A stretch of DNA of 64,000 nucleotides from Mastigamoeba balamuthi (taxonomy: Eukaryota; Evosea; Mastigamoebida; Mastigamoebidae). Location: assembly GCA_902651635.1 (NCBI GenBank), contig CACRSC010000012.1, forward strand, positions 871,394 through 935,393. Direction: 5' to 3'. The notes below the pieces were generated by a model. The model did not search any database and was not told where the DNA came from. It was given only the letters and a program-made list of their open reading frames with translations. The position numbers and the translations under genes are program-made. Below, piece by piece: positions 24,783 through 35,872 of this stretch (position 1 is its first letter; each line of letters opens with the position of its first letter).

Positions 24783-26731
24783 ATGTCGGACGGGTTCTTC
24801 CTCGACTCGAGCTCCAAGCGCGCCCAGAAGCTCCGGAAGCGCGCGGATGACGACGCGGATGGCGGCGACGCCGTTCGTGCGAAGAAGGCGAAGGCCCCCG
24901 CGCAGAAGCGTGCGCGCAAGGCCAGGGAGGAGGAGGAGGACGGGACCGACGACATCGACCCCACGTCCCGCCTCGACGGCGTGACCGGTGGCCCGACCGG
25001 TACGGCAAAGCCGCGCAGCTTACCCGCGCCGCCCTGCGTGCGTTTGGGGCTGTGCTGACTTGATGACGCGCGCGCTCAGAGGAGACCGCGGACGAGAAGC
25101 GCGTGAGGCTGGCCAAACAGTACCTCGAGCGCGTGCGCGACGAGGCAGGGTCCGAGGCCAGCGACGAGGAGATCGAGGGCATCCTGCAGAAGAATGCAGT
25201 GCGCAACAGGGCCGCCGTGTGAGGCGAAGTGGGACGCTGACAGTCTTCCCTGCGCCACTGCTGTCAGGTCGAGGAGTCTGGGAGGGCGAGGATCATGCTG
25301 GCCGGCAAGCTCAAGACTGTCGACCAGTCCAGGTTCGTCCGCGGCACGCGGGCACACAAGCTGAGCGCCACCTGCGTCGCCGTCTCTGAGGACGGGCGCG
25401 TCGCGTTCTCGGGCTCCAAGGACGGGACCGTCTGCAAGTGTGAGTGGTTTGGTTGCTGTCGCCCTGCGTGCCCTGACTCTGCGGCTCTACGTGAACAGGG
25501 GACCCCGAGACTGGCAAGTGCCTTGCGGTGTACGCAGCGGGCGAGAGGTTCAACACCAAGGGCCAGAAGCACAAGTCCCAGGTGCTCGCCATCTCCCTCA
25601 GCTCGGACGGCAAGCTCCTGGTCTCGGGAGGTACGGTTCCTTGCTGCTGGCATCGGTGGTGTGCGGTAGTAACAGCATGTTCTCAGGCGAGGATCGTGCG
25701 GTGCACGTGTGGGACGTCACGGCCGATAAGAAGGTCGACCAGATGGCCGGCCACCGCGACACTGTCACGGTTCGTGGTCTTGCCGCCGTCACTCCGCTGA
25801 ATGCCTCGTCGTGTGCAGGCGCTGGCGTTCCGACAGGACTCGCACCAGTTCTACTCGGGCTCGATGGACCGTACGGTCAAGGTGTGGAACGCCGACTCCA
25901 TGTCCTACGTCGAGACCCTGTGAGCTTCGTCATCCTCGCACAAGATTCGCCTGTGCAGCTCTGACACCCCCGTGTGCAGGTTCGGTCACCAGTCGCCTGT
26001 GATGGCGCTCGACGCGCTGCTGAGGGAGCGCGCTCTGTCGTGCGGCGCCGACAACACGCTGCGCGTGTGGAAGCTCATCGAGGAGACCCAGCTCGTGTTC
26101 CGGGGCCACACCGCCTCCATCGACTGCGCGACCCTCGTCAACGAGGCCCTCTTCCTTGCCGGCTCGCAGGACGGGTACTCGATCACATTGTTTTTTTTTG
26201 TGTGTTTTGCTGGCTTCCGTTCCACTTCTTTTCAGTTTGTTGGGACGTGCTTTCTGAACTGCTTTTACTGTGCTACAGGGCGATAACAGCGTGGTCTCCT
26301 TCGAAGAAGAAGGCGGCGTGCACCCACGCGAGCGCGCATGGCGGTCAGTGGATCTCGTCCCTGTCTGCGTGCCGCAGGTCTGACCTCGCAGCTTCGGGCT
26401 CGTGCGACGGCTTCATCCGCCTGTGGAACGTGCGCTACGGCACGTGCCTCCGGCCAGGTGACTCGGCCATGGGCCTGAGCGAGATTGACCAGATTCCCAT
26501 GGTGAAACCCCCCCTTTTTTTCTCCCCCTTCCATATTTTCCCCCGCATTTGTTCACCCCGCATTGCGTATGTTGTGTTTTGCAGGAGGGCTATGTCAATG
26601 GAATGGCATTCGCGCAGAGGGGGCGCCTTCTCGTCGCGGGAGTCGGCCAGGAGCACCGTCTGGGGCGCTGGCAGCGTATCACGAGCGCGCGCAACGGGGT
26701 GGTGTTTGTCCCCCTCGAGTACGACGACTGA
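24783..26731 (+). CDS. RRP9: U3 snoRNP WD40 protein RRP9/U3-55K
   Basis: The N-terminus is Lys/Arg/Glu-rich (MSDGFFLDSSSKRAQKLRKR; a run of basic and acidic residues). Then comes ETADEKRVRLAKQYLERVRD, the signature segment before the propeller of U3-55K. WD40 repeats follow on separate exons: THKLSATCVAV-like with FSGSKDGTVCKW, KHKSQVLAISLSSDGKLLVS, EDRAVHVWDV, QFYSGSMDRTVKVWN, GHQSPVMALDALL with SCGADNTLRVWKL, FRGHTASIDCATLV with AGSQDG, and SGSCDGFIRLWNV. The end is GRWQRITSARNGVVFVPLEY, also typical of the family. The protein binds the U3 snoRNA in the small-subunit processome in the nucleolus. About nine short introns are implied; one near 26,180 carries long T runs. Confidence 0.9.
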
Positions 26732-27157
26732 GACGGGCGGCGCCGGCACAGCAGCCGAGACGAGAGCCACGCTTGAGTTGTCGCTTTCTGCAGCTGCAGG
26801 CGCGACGGAACGCAACAATGATAGCCCCCCCGCACGTGTCTACAAGCACCAGAGTTGCAAGTCGTCGGCGCGACCCCCCAATTTGCACATTCACCAAAGG
26901 GGCTCAGCGGTGTGGTGTTGTGGTGTGTTGTTGATATCAATTATCGGTATCAAGAGGCAAAAATAGATGCAGCCTCGAGAAATCGGCGAGAAGAAAGAAA
27001 ACGTCATTCTGAGACGCGCCCTGACTGATACCCACACCCCCGCACCCGCCTGGATAGACGACGGAAAATCTAACGTATCGCCCCAGAGTTTAACCGCCTG
27101 CTTCTCGAGGGACACAAACACAGTGTTCTCTGAGTAACACCAGAGAGAAAAAGGAGG
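26732..27157. other. Intergenic, RRP9 to beta-amylase
   Basis: About 430 bases, slightly AT-richer, with nothing recognisable. Confidence 0.45.
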
Positions 27158-28799
27158 ATGTTCACTCGTGCAGGACTCGTTGCGGTGGCTCTCGCAGTCG
27201 CCGCGAGCGCCATCCCCGTCTCGGTCATGCTGCCGCTCGACGTCGTCGGCAACGACGGCAACCTGAAGAACCCCGAGCAGCTGCGCAACGACCTCATCAG
27301 GCTCAAGAGCACCGGTGGGCATCCCAAACAGCCCCCTCTCTCCTCTCCCCTCTGTCTGCGTCATTTTTCCTCTCTGACTGAGCGCAACCCTCCCCAGGCA
27401 TCAACGGTGTCATGACCGACGTCTGGTGGGGCCTCGTTGAGACCGCCCCCCGCGTGTACAACTGGAGGCCGTACGACGAGCTCGCCTCGATCGTTGACAG
27501 CCTCGGCCTCAAGCTGTGAGTGCTCCCCCCAATTTGCCACCCACACCCCCCAGTGCTGACTGGTGCACCACAGCGAGGTCGTGATGTCGTTCCACCAGTG
27601 CGGAGGCAACGTCGGCGACACGTGCGACATCAAGCTGCCCCAGTGGGTCCGCGACGCGGGCGCGCAGGCGTTCTACACCGACCGCGAGGGCCACGTCGAC
27701 TACGAGTACGTCTCGCTGAGCGCCGACCACCGCGCGCTCTTTGGCGGCCGCACTGCCATCGACCTGTACCACGACTACATGGCCTCGTTCGCCGAGCACT
27801 TCAAGGACCTCCTGGGCTCCACCATCGACGAGGTCCAGGTCGGCACCGGCCCCTGCGGCGAGACCCGCTACCCCGCCTACCAGATGGACCGCTGGAGCTA
27901 CTGCGGTAAACGCGCTCCCCCAGGGCCTCCCACCCCCCGCTTGCTTTGCCCGATTCAGATCTCTGAACTCTACCCGCGTGCTCCCCCCCGCAGGCATCGG
28001 CGAGTTCCAGTGCTACGACGCCAACATGATGACCGACCTCAAGGCCGCCGCGACCGCCTACGGGCGCCCCGAGTGGGGAGCCAGCGGCCCCGGGAACGCC
28101 GGCGGCTACAACTCGAAGCCCCCGTCGTCGACCGACTTCTTCCGCGAGGGCGGCAGCGACAACTTCCAGTCCGAGTACGGCCGCTTCTTCCAGAAGTGGT
28201 ACTCGCAGGTCCTCCTCGACCACTCGTCCGACGTGCTCGCCGAGGCCCAGAAGATCTTCGCGCCCTTCGGCGTCGCGCTGGCGACCAAGATCTCGGGCAT
28301 CCACTGGTGGTACAACGACGCCTCGCACGCGGCCGAGATGACCAGCGGCTACTACAACTCCAACGGCAACGACGCGTACCTGCAGATCGCGCAGATGCTC
28401 GCCAAGCACAACGTCTCGTTCGACTTCACCTGCCTCGAGATGACCGACAGCCAGAACGACTGCGCCTCGCTGCCCCAGTCCCTCGTCGCCCAGGCCTTCA
28501 CCGCGGCCAGGAACGCCGGCATCGCCTACCACGGCGAGAACGCTGTACGCGATTCCCGACTTCGCTCCTCCCCTCGCCTCAGTGCAAGTGTTCAATTACT
28601 AACGGCAACGCGGCCGCTGCAGCTCGAGCTCTGCAACCCCAACTGCTGGGAGGGCGGCTTCAACCAGATCTACCAGGTCTCGACCAAGTACGGCCGCACG
28701 GCGAGCTTCACCTACCTGAGGATGACTCGCAACCTCGTCGACAACGACAACAACCTCAACATCTTCCGCAACTTCGTCAACAACATGGCCAAGGCTTAA
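27158..28799 (+). CDS. Secreted beta-amylase (GH14)
   Basis: Exons 27158-27314, 27398-27515, 27574-27905, 27994-28544 and 28623-28799 give 444 residues. A signal peptide opens the protein (MFTRAGLVAVALAVAASA). GH14 landmarks are all present: MTDVWWGLVE, the mobile loop in SFHQCGGNVGD, the acid Glu in GPCGETRYPAYQ, and the base Glu in HGENALELCNPNCWEGGF. It therefore looks active: it removes maltose units from the non-reducing ends of starch or glycogen chains. The signal peptide and lack of a retention motif suggest secretion or a vacuolar route. In protists the family is known from Entamoeba and others; plants have many. No starch-binding domain is appended. Confidence 0.95.
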
Positions 28800-29228
28800 G
28801 CGCTGCCCCTGCAAGAGGAATGATGCACAACACGTACATATGAGCACCAGCCCGCTGGTGGGCGACGGCGGGACACAACCTCCCGCGTCGTCTGCCGCCT
28901 TTTAAAAACCAAAACAAAGCCCTTCAAAACAGATAAGAAAAGCACAGACCTTCAATCTCGAAATCTGCCCCGTCTCTGCCGCCAAGAAATTGCCCCAGGG
29001 CAAGCTAGGGACCCCGTAGCACTGGTCCGTGCCCGCGGCTGCTCGCGGAACATCAACCGGCTGCGCCGGTACGAAGGTGCACTCTTTTTGAATCACAGTG
29101 ACGTGGCCATATCTTCCCCTCCGTCACTCCCGCTCTCGCCCCGGACACTAACACACGCACACAAGCACACACCTCCAGGCCTCCCCCCCCTTGCAACGCC
29201 ACACCCCCCGGGGGCAGTGCCCGAACAC
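28800..29228. other. Intergenic, beta-amylase to sirtuin
   Basis: About 430 bases. No conserved frame, tRNA or repeat was seen. Confidence 0.45.
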
Positions 29229-30897
29229 ATGGAGGGCTCCACCGCAGATGACCTCTCGGCAGCGCAGCACTCTGTCTGCGCCTCCCAGCGCGTCCCCGAG
29301 CCCGAGCCCGACAACGCGGCCCTCGAGGACGCCATCGCAGCCCTCGGCGAGATGCGCGCCCAGGCCCGCGTCACCAGTTACGCCCCTCACCCCCCCTCCC
29401 ACCCCCACGAACCGTCGCGGTGGGCGTCTGACACCTGCGCTGGGCCCCCCCACCCAGAGATCGCGCCCGGCAGCGGCAAGAAGGGGCTGAGCCGCAGCGA
29501 GCCCAGCAGCCCGGTGCTCGCAGCCTCCAAGGCGGGCGCGCAGCACCTCGCGTGGTCGCTGCGCAGGCCCCGGACGACCGACGACCTCCTCGTCTCGCCG
29601 TCGCGCCACCGGGCGTCGCTGCCGCTGCACCCGTGGTCGCTGCGCAGGCTCAAGAAGCGCGGGTCCCCGTTTGCAGAGGGCGCGCCGTCGGGGGCGTCGT
29701 CGTCGTCGTCGCCGTCGAAGCGCAGCCGGGCGTCGGGGGCGGCGGAGTACGGGAGGCCGTACGTGCACAGGCGCGAGGACAACGAGGTGAGGCAGCAGAA
29801 GGACCTGGTGGACGCGGTGCAGGCGGCGGCGCAGGCGATCTCGACGTCGGACGTGCTGCTCTACGCGACGGGCGCGGGCGACAGCGCCAACAGCGGCCTC
29901 AAGGTCTACAACGAGGTCAGCGACATCCCCGCCTACACGCGCGCGGGGCTGGCCTACAGGGACATCTGCAACCCGCGCTGGGTCCACGACGACCCGGAGC
30001 TGTTCTACGGCTTCTGGGGCCACTGCTTCAACCTCTACCGCGACACGCGCCCGCACGCGGGCAACGACATCGTGTGCTCGTGGCGCGACAGGAGGTTCGG
30101 GGAGGACCCCGAGTTCGCGAGGAGGTGGGCCGAGGCCGCCGGGCAGGGCGCGCGTGTGGGGACGGCGAGGTTCTTCTGCCTGACCTCCAACGTCGACAGG
30201 CACTCGCTCGCCAGCGGCGTCGCCAGGGGCACCGGCGAGCTGCGCGAGATCCACGGCAGCCTCGAGAGGTGGCAGTGCGCCGCGCCGGGCGAGTGCAGGA
30301 GGCCCGGCGCGACGTGGCCCGCGCCCAAGGGATTCCGTTTTAACGTCGACGAGGAGACGATGCGGGCGCCCGAGGGCTGGCCGCTCCAGACCGCGGCCGA
30401 GGAGACGTTCGGGTGGGAGACCAACTGGCCGAGGTGCCCCCACTGCCTCGGCCCCGCCAGGCCCGCCGTGCTCATGTTCGACGACTTTGATTGGATCGAT
30501 CCCGTCGGTGCGTTCGCTCTCTTGGCACCAACGCCCCTCCTCTTTTCCCCCCTGTCACTCAGCATGCAGCCCTCGCGCAGACGCAGAGAACAAGACGTGC
30601 TACAAGGGCTGGAGGGAGGCCGTTCGCACGCACCTGAAGCTGCACCCCACGTCGCGCGTGGTGATCATCGAGATCGGGTGCGGCACGAGGGTGCAGACGA
30701 TCCGCATGATGACCGAGGAGCTGCTCGAGAAGACGGCCGCTGGCCGCTGCTCTCTGGTGCGCATCAACCCCGACCCCAGCGACTGCAAGTACAGGGGGTT
30801 CAACATGGGCAACGTGCACCTCATACGGGCCGACGGCCTGTGGACCCTGCGAGCCATCGACGAGCTGATGAGGAGCGCTCAGCCTCAAGCACAGTGA
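29229..30897 (+). CDS. Divergent SIR2-family (sirtuin) protein
   Basis: The start is MEGSTADDLSAAQH. A long Ser/Arg/Pro-rich N-terminus of about 190 residues (a possible in-frame intron near 29,374-29,458) precedes the domain. The Rossmann part has LLYATGAGDSANSGLKVYNE, then YGFWGHCFNLYRDTRPHAG. TSNVDRHSLASGV stands where sirtuins have TQNxDxLH, and LREIHGSLERWQC carries the expected catalytic His and the first zinc-type Cys; CPHC supplies later ones. FNVDEETMRAPEG and RPAVLMFDDFDW follow. An intron (30508-30580) splits the last part, and the gene ends at 30,897. The pattern matches a less-studied SIR2 branch found mostly in bacteria and some protists rather than the SIRT1-7 classes. NAD-dependent deacylase activity is inferred. 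Confidence 0.8.
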
Positions 30898-31361
30898 CGC
30901 ACCGTGACGGCCACTGTGCTCTGTACTTAGAGACGTGATCACAGAAAACACGAGGTTATCTTTGCGACCACGAAAAATACTGCCGGAAACGGCAGTACGC
31001 AAGTGCGGTGCCGACAGAACACATCTCGAATTCGATTCGAGCGTGGCCTCATTCGGCGTTTCTCTCTCCATTTTCTTCGCGCAAACACGCCCAACCAGAC
31101 TGCCAGCGTGCGGGGCGCGCTCCAGGGAGCATCGGGCCGACCAGATCTTGGTGCTTTGCATCTGACGTTGCTGGTGGGCAAGGAATTCCGTTAGAAAATT
31201 CAGGCCTTTCCCTGGTGGAGGCAAATAAACACACACCCCACGCACCGCACGCCCTCATTGACATTGGCTCCCTCGTAGGCCACCATAAGCCCCACAGCGC
31301 CGCCCGCGACACTCGGGGTGCCTCGCTGCCACCTCCCGCACCGCGGTCCCGCTCCCAGGAC
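30898..31361. other. Intergenic, sirtuin to unknown gene
   Basis: About 460 bases; nothing recognisable. Confidence 0.45.
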
Positions 31362-32608
31362 ATGCCGTCTGCCGTCGTCGTCTCTGTCCGCCGGCCTTTT
31401 CCTTTTTCGCTTTTTGCTGCTGACCTGTGCGGGGGCGGCGGCCCGTGCGCACTTTCCCCGCAGGTGCGCCACTCGTCGCGGGCAAAGCCCGTCGAGCTCC
31501 CCGTCACGCACACGACGACTGTCGACAGGCTCAAGCGCTCCGCGGTCGCCGCCCTGCTGCCCCCGGGCGCCTCTGCGCTAAACTACGTGCTGCGCGTCGA
31601 TGACGTGGCGTCGGCGCGCGTCCTCGACGTGGAGTTCGCGCGCGTGCTCGAGTGCATCGCCCGCGGCGAGTCGCTCGTGCTCGTCGAGCAGGCGCCGGAG
31701 TGCTCCACGTCATCGTCCTCGATAGGTGACGTCATCACGCGACGCCCGCGCCCCGCGCGCGTGGGCGGTGTGCTCAAGTGCAAGTCGCTGCGCGAGTCGA
31801 TGTCGAGCGACGTGGGCGCGGAGAAGAGGGCCGCCGAGGAGAACCAGAACCGGCAGCGGCTGGGCGAGTCGCGGCGCAGCCTGGACGGCCTCGAGGCCGC
31901 TGTCGACGACGCGGGCGGCGAGGAGGGGTGGTACCCGCTGTACTTCCCGCAGCCCGAGACGCCCAAGATGCACACGCTGCTGCAGCTCGACGACTTTGAC
32001 GTCTCGGCGCCGTCGGCGGCGGAGGAGGACGTCTACCAGGACACGCCGATGCCGTACACGCACGCTGCGGCCCAGCAGCAGCAGCGCGAGGTCGAGGAGG
32101 AGCAGCGTGCGCCACCACGGAGGGGGGGGGGGGGGGNNNNNNGGGGGGGGGGCGTGCAGAGTCAACTGATTTCGCACTGACGGGAGGGCCACGCGCAGAG
32201 ACGCCGCAGTCCGAGGGCTCGTGGAACACCGCCGAGTGCACGACCTCGGTGTCGCCGGCGCCGATAGGGTCCGCCTCCAACGACCCCTCGCGCACGGGGT
32301 CGCTCGAGGAGCTCGTGCAGATCGCCGACGAGGCGCGCAACCACCTCGCCGCGCACGGCGCCGACGACGGCGTCGACGAGCTGCTGCTGCAGACCGTCGG
32401 GACCGACGACGAGGAGCACCCGGGGTCGGCGACGCCCCTGTGGCTGCAGATCGGGCGCCTGAGAGTCGTCGACGACCCCACCGACGCCTCTGCGATGCAC
32501 GACGACGCGGGGGTGCCGGCACTAAAAGACCGCGCGGCCGGAGACCCGGGCTTCTGGGTCAACGGCCTCGACTTTGCCAACGAGGAGCAGCCCGCTTTTG
32601 CTGTCTGA
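31362..32608 (+). CDS. Unrecognised protein with a possible ubiquitin-like fold
   Basis: The likely start is MPSAVVVS (31,362), with an in-frame intron ending at CCGCAG before VRHSSRAKPVELPVTHTTTV (near 31,463). The first 90 residues (two predicted strands, LKRSAVAALLPPG helix, then NYVLRVDD and ARGESLVLVEQA) have the size and rhythm of a ubiquitin-like Ras-binding/RA-type domain, but this is only a guess. The rest is charged and low complexity (EEGWYPLYFPQPETPKMHT, then Gln/Glu-rich). A G-run interrupted by six N (32,137-32,142) breaks the sequence, probably inside an intron. A last exon runs from about 32,196 (ETPQSEGSWNTAECTT) to the stop at 32,606. No membrane span is seen. Confidence 0.55.
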
Positions 32609-32940
32609 TGAAAAGTAGGGGAACGCAGCAGTGCACGGACATTACCTTGTGGCCCACACCCACGCACGCCACACACGCATACACCCGCACCCACACAGTG
32701 CGCCCGCGCGGAGAGCAAGCCCGCGCGGGTATCAGAGGTGGTGCCCGCCACCCCGCTTATTGTTGGCCCGCGCATCAATTTCTCTCTGTTTTTTCCAATC
32801 CAGCACACACTCACCCAAATATCCAACCACTATCCACATATTTTTTCAAATATTTCAAAAAAGTCTTTACTGTAAAGATTGATTGACTTTTTGGCGCCAA
32901 ACGCAACAAAATAGAAAGAAAGGGTAGCCGCACAGACAGG
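32609..32940. other. Intergenic, unknown gene to TPX2-like
   Basis: About 330 bases, with a pyrimidine- and AT-rich stretch at 32,760-32,890 just before the next start. No gene was seen. Confidence 0.45.
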
Positions 32941-34836
32941 ATGGACTCGGACACAGAGCTGCCTCCCGCCACGCCGATGCACCCGCGCAAGCGCGTGCGT
33001 GCGCTGTCGCCGTCGCAGCCCGGCGCCCCCGCGGCCCCCGCGGCCACCGGGGCCCCGGAGCCCCCCGAGAAGCCGAGCGAGGGGGACATGATGCTCAAGA
33101 CGCTGGGCTTCTCGACGTTCCTGCCGCTGCGCTCGAGCAAGGCGCCCACGCTGCCCGAGGAGTTCCGCTTCGCCACCAGCAGGCGCGCCGCGCTGCGCGC
33201 AGAGGTCGCGACGGCGGCCCCGCGCCGCAGCCCGTTTGTCTCGGGCGCCCAGTTTGCAGCCAACTTCCAGAGGAAGACCCCCGTCCGCTTCCACACAAAG
33301 AGCCGCCGCCCTGTGAGTGTGCCCCCAACCCCTCCTTGCTGGGCCTGCCCCCCTGCCCGCTGCCCGCTGGACAGCGGCCTTTGCCTGCTTTGGCGCCACT
33401 TTTTTTGTTTACCGGAGCGCTCGCACAGGGGGACAAGCCCAAGGTGGTCAGGTTCCAGCTCAAGCTGACGCAGCCCGTGTCGCCCAAGTTCACCAAGCGC
33501 CACCGCGCCACGCAGTGAGCCCATCCCCCCCGATCCCGCACCACGCCAACCGTCGGCGCGAATTCCTTATTTCTTTTGTTTTGCTGGTGTCTGTAGGGTG
33601 GAGAGCACAGAGCAGAAGAGCCTCGCAGAGACCACGCGCCAGTTCAAGGCGAACCCCGTCAACGAGAGGGCGCTGAGAGGCGAGGGGGCCCTGTTCAAGA
33701 CGACCCTGTTCCGCAAGACCGTGGCGCCCAAGCCGCGCCCTGACCGCACGACCAGAGCCCCGTTCTCCTTCCAGGTGAGAAGCGCAGACATAGCACTGAC
33801 CACACACAGCGGTGAGCCTCTAGACTGACCCACGGCCTCTGCCCAAGGCCCCGCCCGCGTCCTTCGAGGAGCTGAGAAAGAAGAAGTACGAGCACCCCAA
33901 GGAGAGCGCCGCGGGCCACGAGAGCGTGTACGTGTTCAAGGCCGGCAAGCAGAGCAGCAAGCACGACAAGGAGAACGCGCCCGAGAACAAGGCCAGTGCC
34001 CAGGCCCCAGCCCCGGCCCCGGCCCAGGGCGAGGAGAAGAAGCTGAGCGAGGAGAAGCAGGCCGAGATCAAGGCGAGGCGCAAGGTCGTTGCCAAGAGGC
34101 ACCGGACGCAGCCCAAGCCGTTCGGGCTGGCCACCGAGGCCAGGGGCGAGCTGCACCACGAGGAGTGGCAGCAGAAGCTCGAGCAGGAGCGCAGGGAGGA
34201 GGAGCAGAGGCGCAAGTTCGTCGCCCACGCGCCGCCCGCGTTCGCGGCGCCGCAGGGGCAGCCGCACCACGACCCGCTCAAGCTCACCGTGCCGCACCCC
34301 TTCCACCTCGAGTCGGAGACGCGCTCGGTCGCGCGCACGCAGCACCTCAGGGACGCGGCCCCGGGCGAGGAGAACGCGTACCGCTTCAAGTGCGCGATTT
34401 CCCCCGCAGTCAATTGAACCCGTCTCTCAACCGTCGGGCATTTTTTAACTCGGCGGGAAAAACACGCAGGGCGCAGCCGTATGTCAAGTACCCCGAGCCG
34501 AAGCTGGCGAGGTCGATGAGGCCTCTGACGCGGGTGGACAACGTGGTGCTGGCGAGCGACAGGCGGGCGGCGCAGAGGGCCGAGTTTGAGGAGCAGAAGC
34601 GGCTCAAGGAGAGGCTCGCGGCGCAGCGCAACGCCGAGCGGCTCGCGGAGCTGCAGGAGATGGAGCGCAGGGAGATTGCGGAGATGAGGAGGAGGATGGT
34701 GCCCAAGGCCACGCCGATCATGCCCGACTCGATCGTCGAGATCAAGCCGGCGAACAAGTTCACGGTGCCGCAGAGCCCGCGCCTGCTGACCAAGGCCAGG
34801 GCCCAGGGCATGGCCAAGACGCTCAGGATTCTCTGA
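32941..34836 (+). CDS. TPX2-like spindle assembly factor
   Basis: Exons 32941-33312, 33429-33514, 33597-33774, 33848-34389 and 34470-34836 read cleanly, giving about 515 residues. It is very rich in Lys, Glu, Pro and Phe. TPX2-type motifs: PVSPKFTKRHRATQ, KPFGLATEARGE, PHPFHLESETRS, and FKAQPYVKYPEP followed by the conserved C-terminal helix (RAEFEEQKRLKERLAAQRN) and TVPQSPRLLTKARA. TPX2 proteins bind microtubules, respond to Ran-GTP/importin and, in animals, activate Aurora A. No clear Aurora-binding motif at the N-terminus was identified. It is most likely a nuclear/mitotic-spindle protein. Confidence 0.85.
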
Positions 34837-35050
34837 AGGGCACGCACTCTACGGCCGTGCCGTCCCCTCCTCCCCCCTTCCCCCCCGGCGGTAGTTAGCA
34901 GGTTTAGCAGGTGAACAAGTGTTGTTTATGACTGTCCCGACTGATTTCTGGTTCGCTCGAGAGATTTCGTCGCCGGCGTGATATCGCCGCCACGTGGCAG
35001 CCGGGATCTGAGATCTCAACGTCACAAAACCAAGAAACACGCCAGCAAAC

Positions 35051-35602
35051 ATGTCGCTGTCGACGGCGTACTTCGCGGCGCTTCCCTGTCGCAGGTCGTT
35101 CTTCCGTGGGCTTGGCCCCCTCATCCCGGACCTCCTCGACGACGCCCCGTCGTGGACGCAGCTCCAGATGCCCGACCGCCGCCGCTGCCTGAGCCGCGAG
35201 ACCGACACCGAGTTTGTCGTGAGAGTCGACCTGCCGGGCTTCCGCAAGGCCGACGTCTCGGTCGAGGCGTCGCCCTCGGAGTGCCTCCTCACTGTGACGG
35301 CGTCCTCTCCGCGCGAGGGCCCCGACTCGGGGCGCGCCAAGGCCCCGGAGGGGCAGGAGGGGGCCACGGAGGGGCAGGAGGGGGCCACGGAGGGGCAGGA
35401 GGGGGCCACGGAGAAGGCCGGGCAGGTCGAGCAGGGCGCGCGCAGCGAGCAGAGGGTGCAGCTCGTCAGGAGGTTCGCGCTGCCCGCCAATGTGGCCGAC
35501 GTGGCGAGCGCCAGGGCCAGGCTCGAGGACGGCGTGCTGACGCTCACGGTGCCCAAGGTCAAGTCCGCCACCCCCGTCAAGATCCCCGTGCTCAGCGACT
35601 AG
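35051..35602 (+). CDS. Small heat-shock protein (HSP20/alpha-crystallin domain)
   Basis: A single exon of 183 residues. A short N-terminal arm ends WTQLQMPDRRR. The alpha-crystallin domain starts with ETDTEFVVRVDLPGFRKADV and VEASPSECLLTVTASS, and closes with RRFALPANVADVASARARLE, DGVLTLTVPKVK and an IPV-type tail (KIPVLSD), where I-x-V anchors dimers into oligomers. Between strands lies an extra linker with three perfect tandem copies of a 21-base unit (EGQEGAT, 35,348-35,410). It is an ATP-independent holdase in the cytosol. No clear heat-shock element could be picked out upstream. Confidence 0.93.
   Translation: MSLSTAYFAALPCRRSFFRGLGPLIPDLLDDAPSWTQLQMPDRRRCLSRETDTEFVVRVDLPGFRKADVSVEASPSECLLTVTASSPREGPDSGRAKAPEGQEGATEGQEGATEGQEGATEKAGQVEQGARSEQRVQLVRRFALPANVADVASARARLEDGVLTLTVPKVKSATPVKIPVLSD
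35348..35410 (+). repeat. Three exact 21-base repeats inside HSP20 gene
   Basis: Three identical copies of a 21-base unit coding EGQEGAT lie in frame in the linker of the crystallin domain. The identity points to recent slippage. Confidence 0.9.
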
Positions 35603-35872
35603 CCGGCGCAGCCCCTCACCCGGCCGACCCACCGCTGAGCGCGGCGGCGGCTTTCGTTATTCTCGCCCGTTCGCGAAACATTGCAACGAGGAAATGCTCT
35701 CGCCTATTTCGGGGGGAATTGTTGTCGGTTCTCGTATTAAACAGGTGTGGCCAGCTGGTAGGGATGCGGGTGGTCGGATGTATGAAAAAGTGGGTTGTGG
35801 GCGGTGTGCTAGCGAAGGGGGAGTGGTTTAATAAAGATAAAGCCGGCGTCGGTGCGAGTGAGGCAGCAGGCC

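Noticed and set aside
34849-35050. Heat-shock element upstream of the HSP20 gene
   Set aside because: TTC and GAG triplets occur, but not in the regular inverted nGAAn spacing needed.
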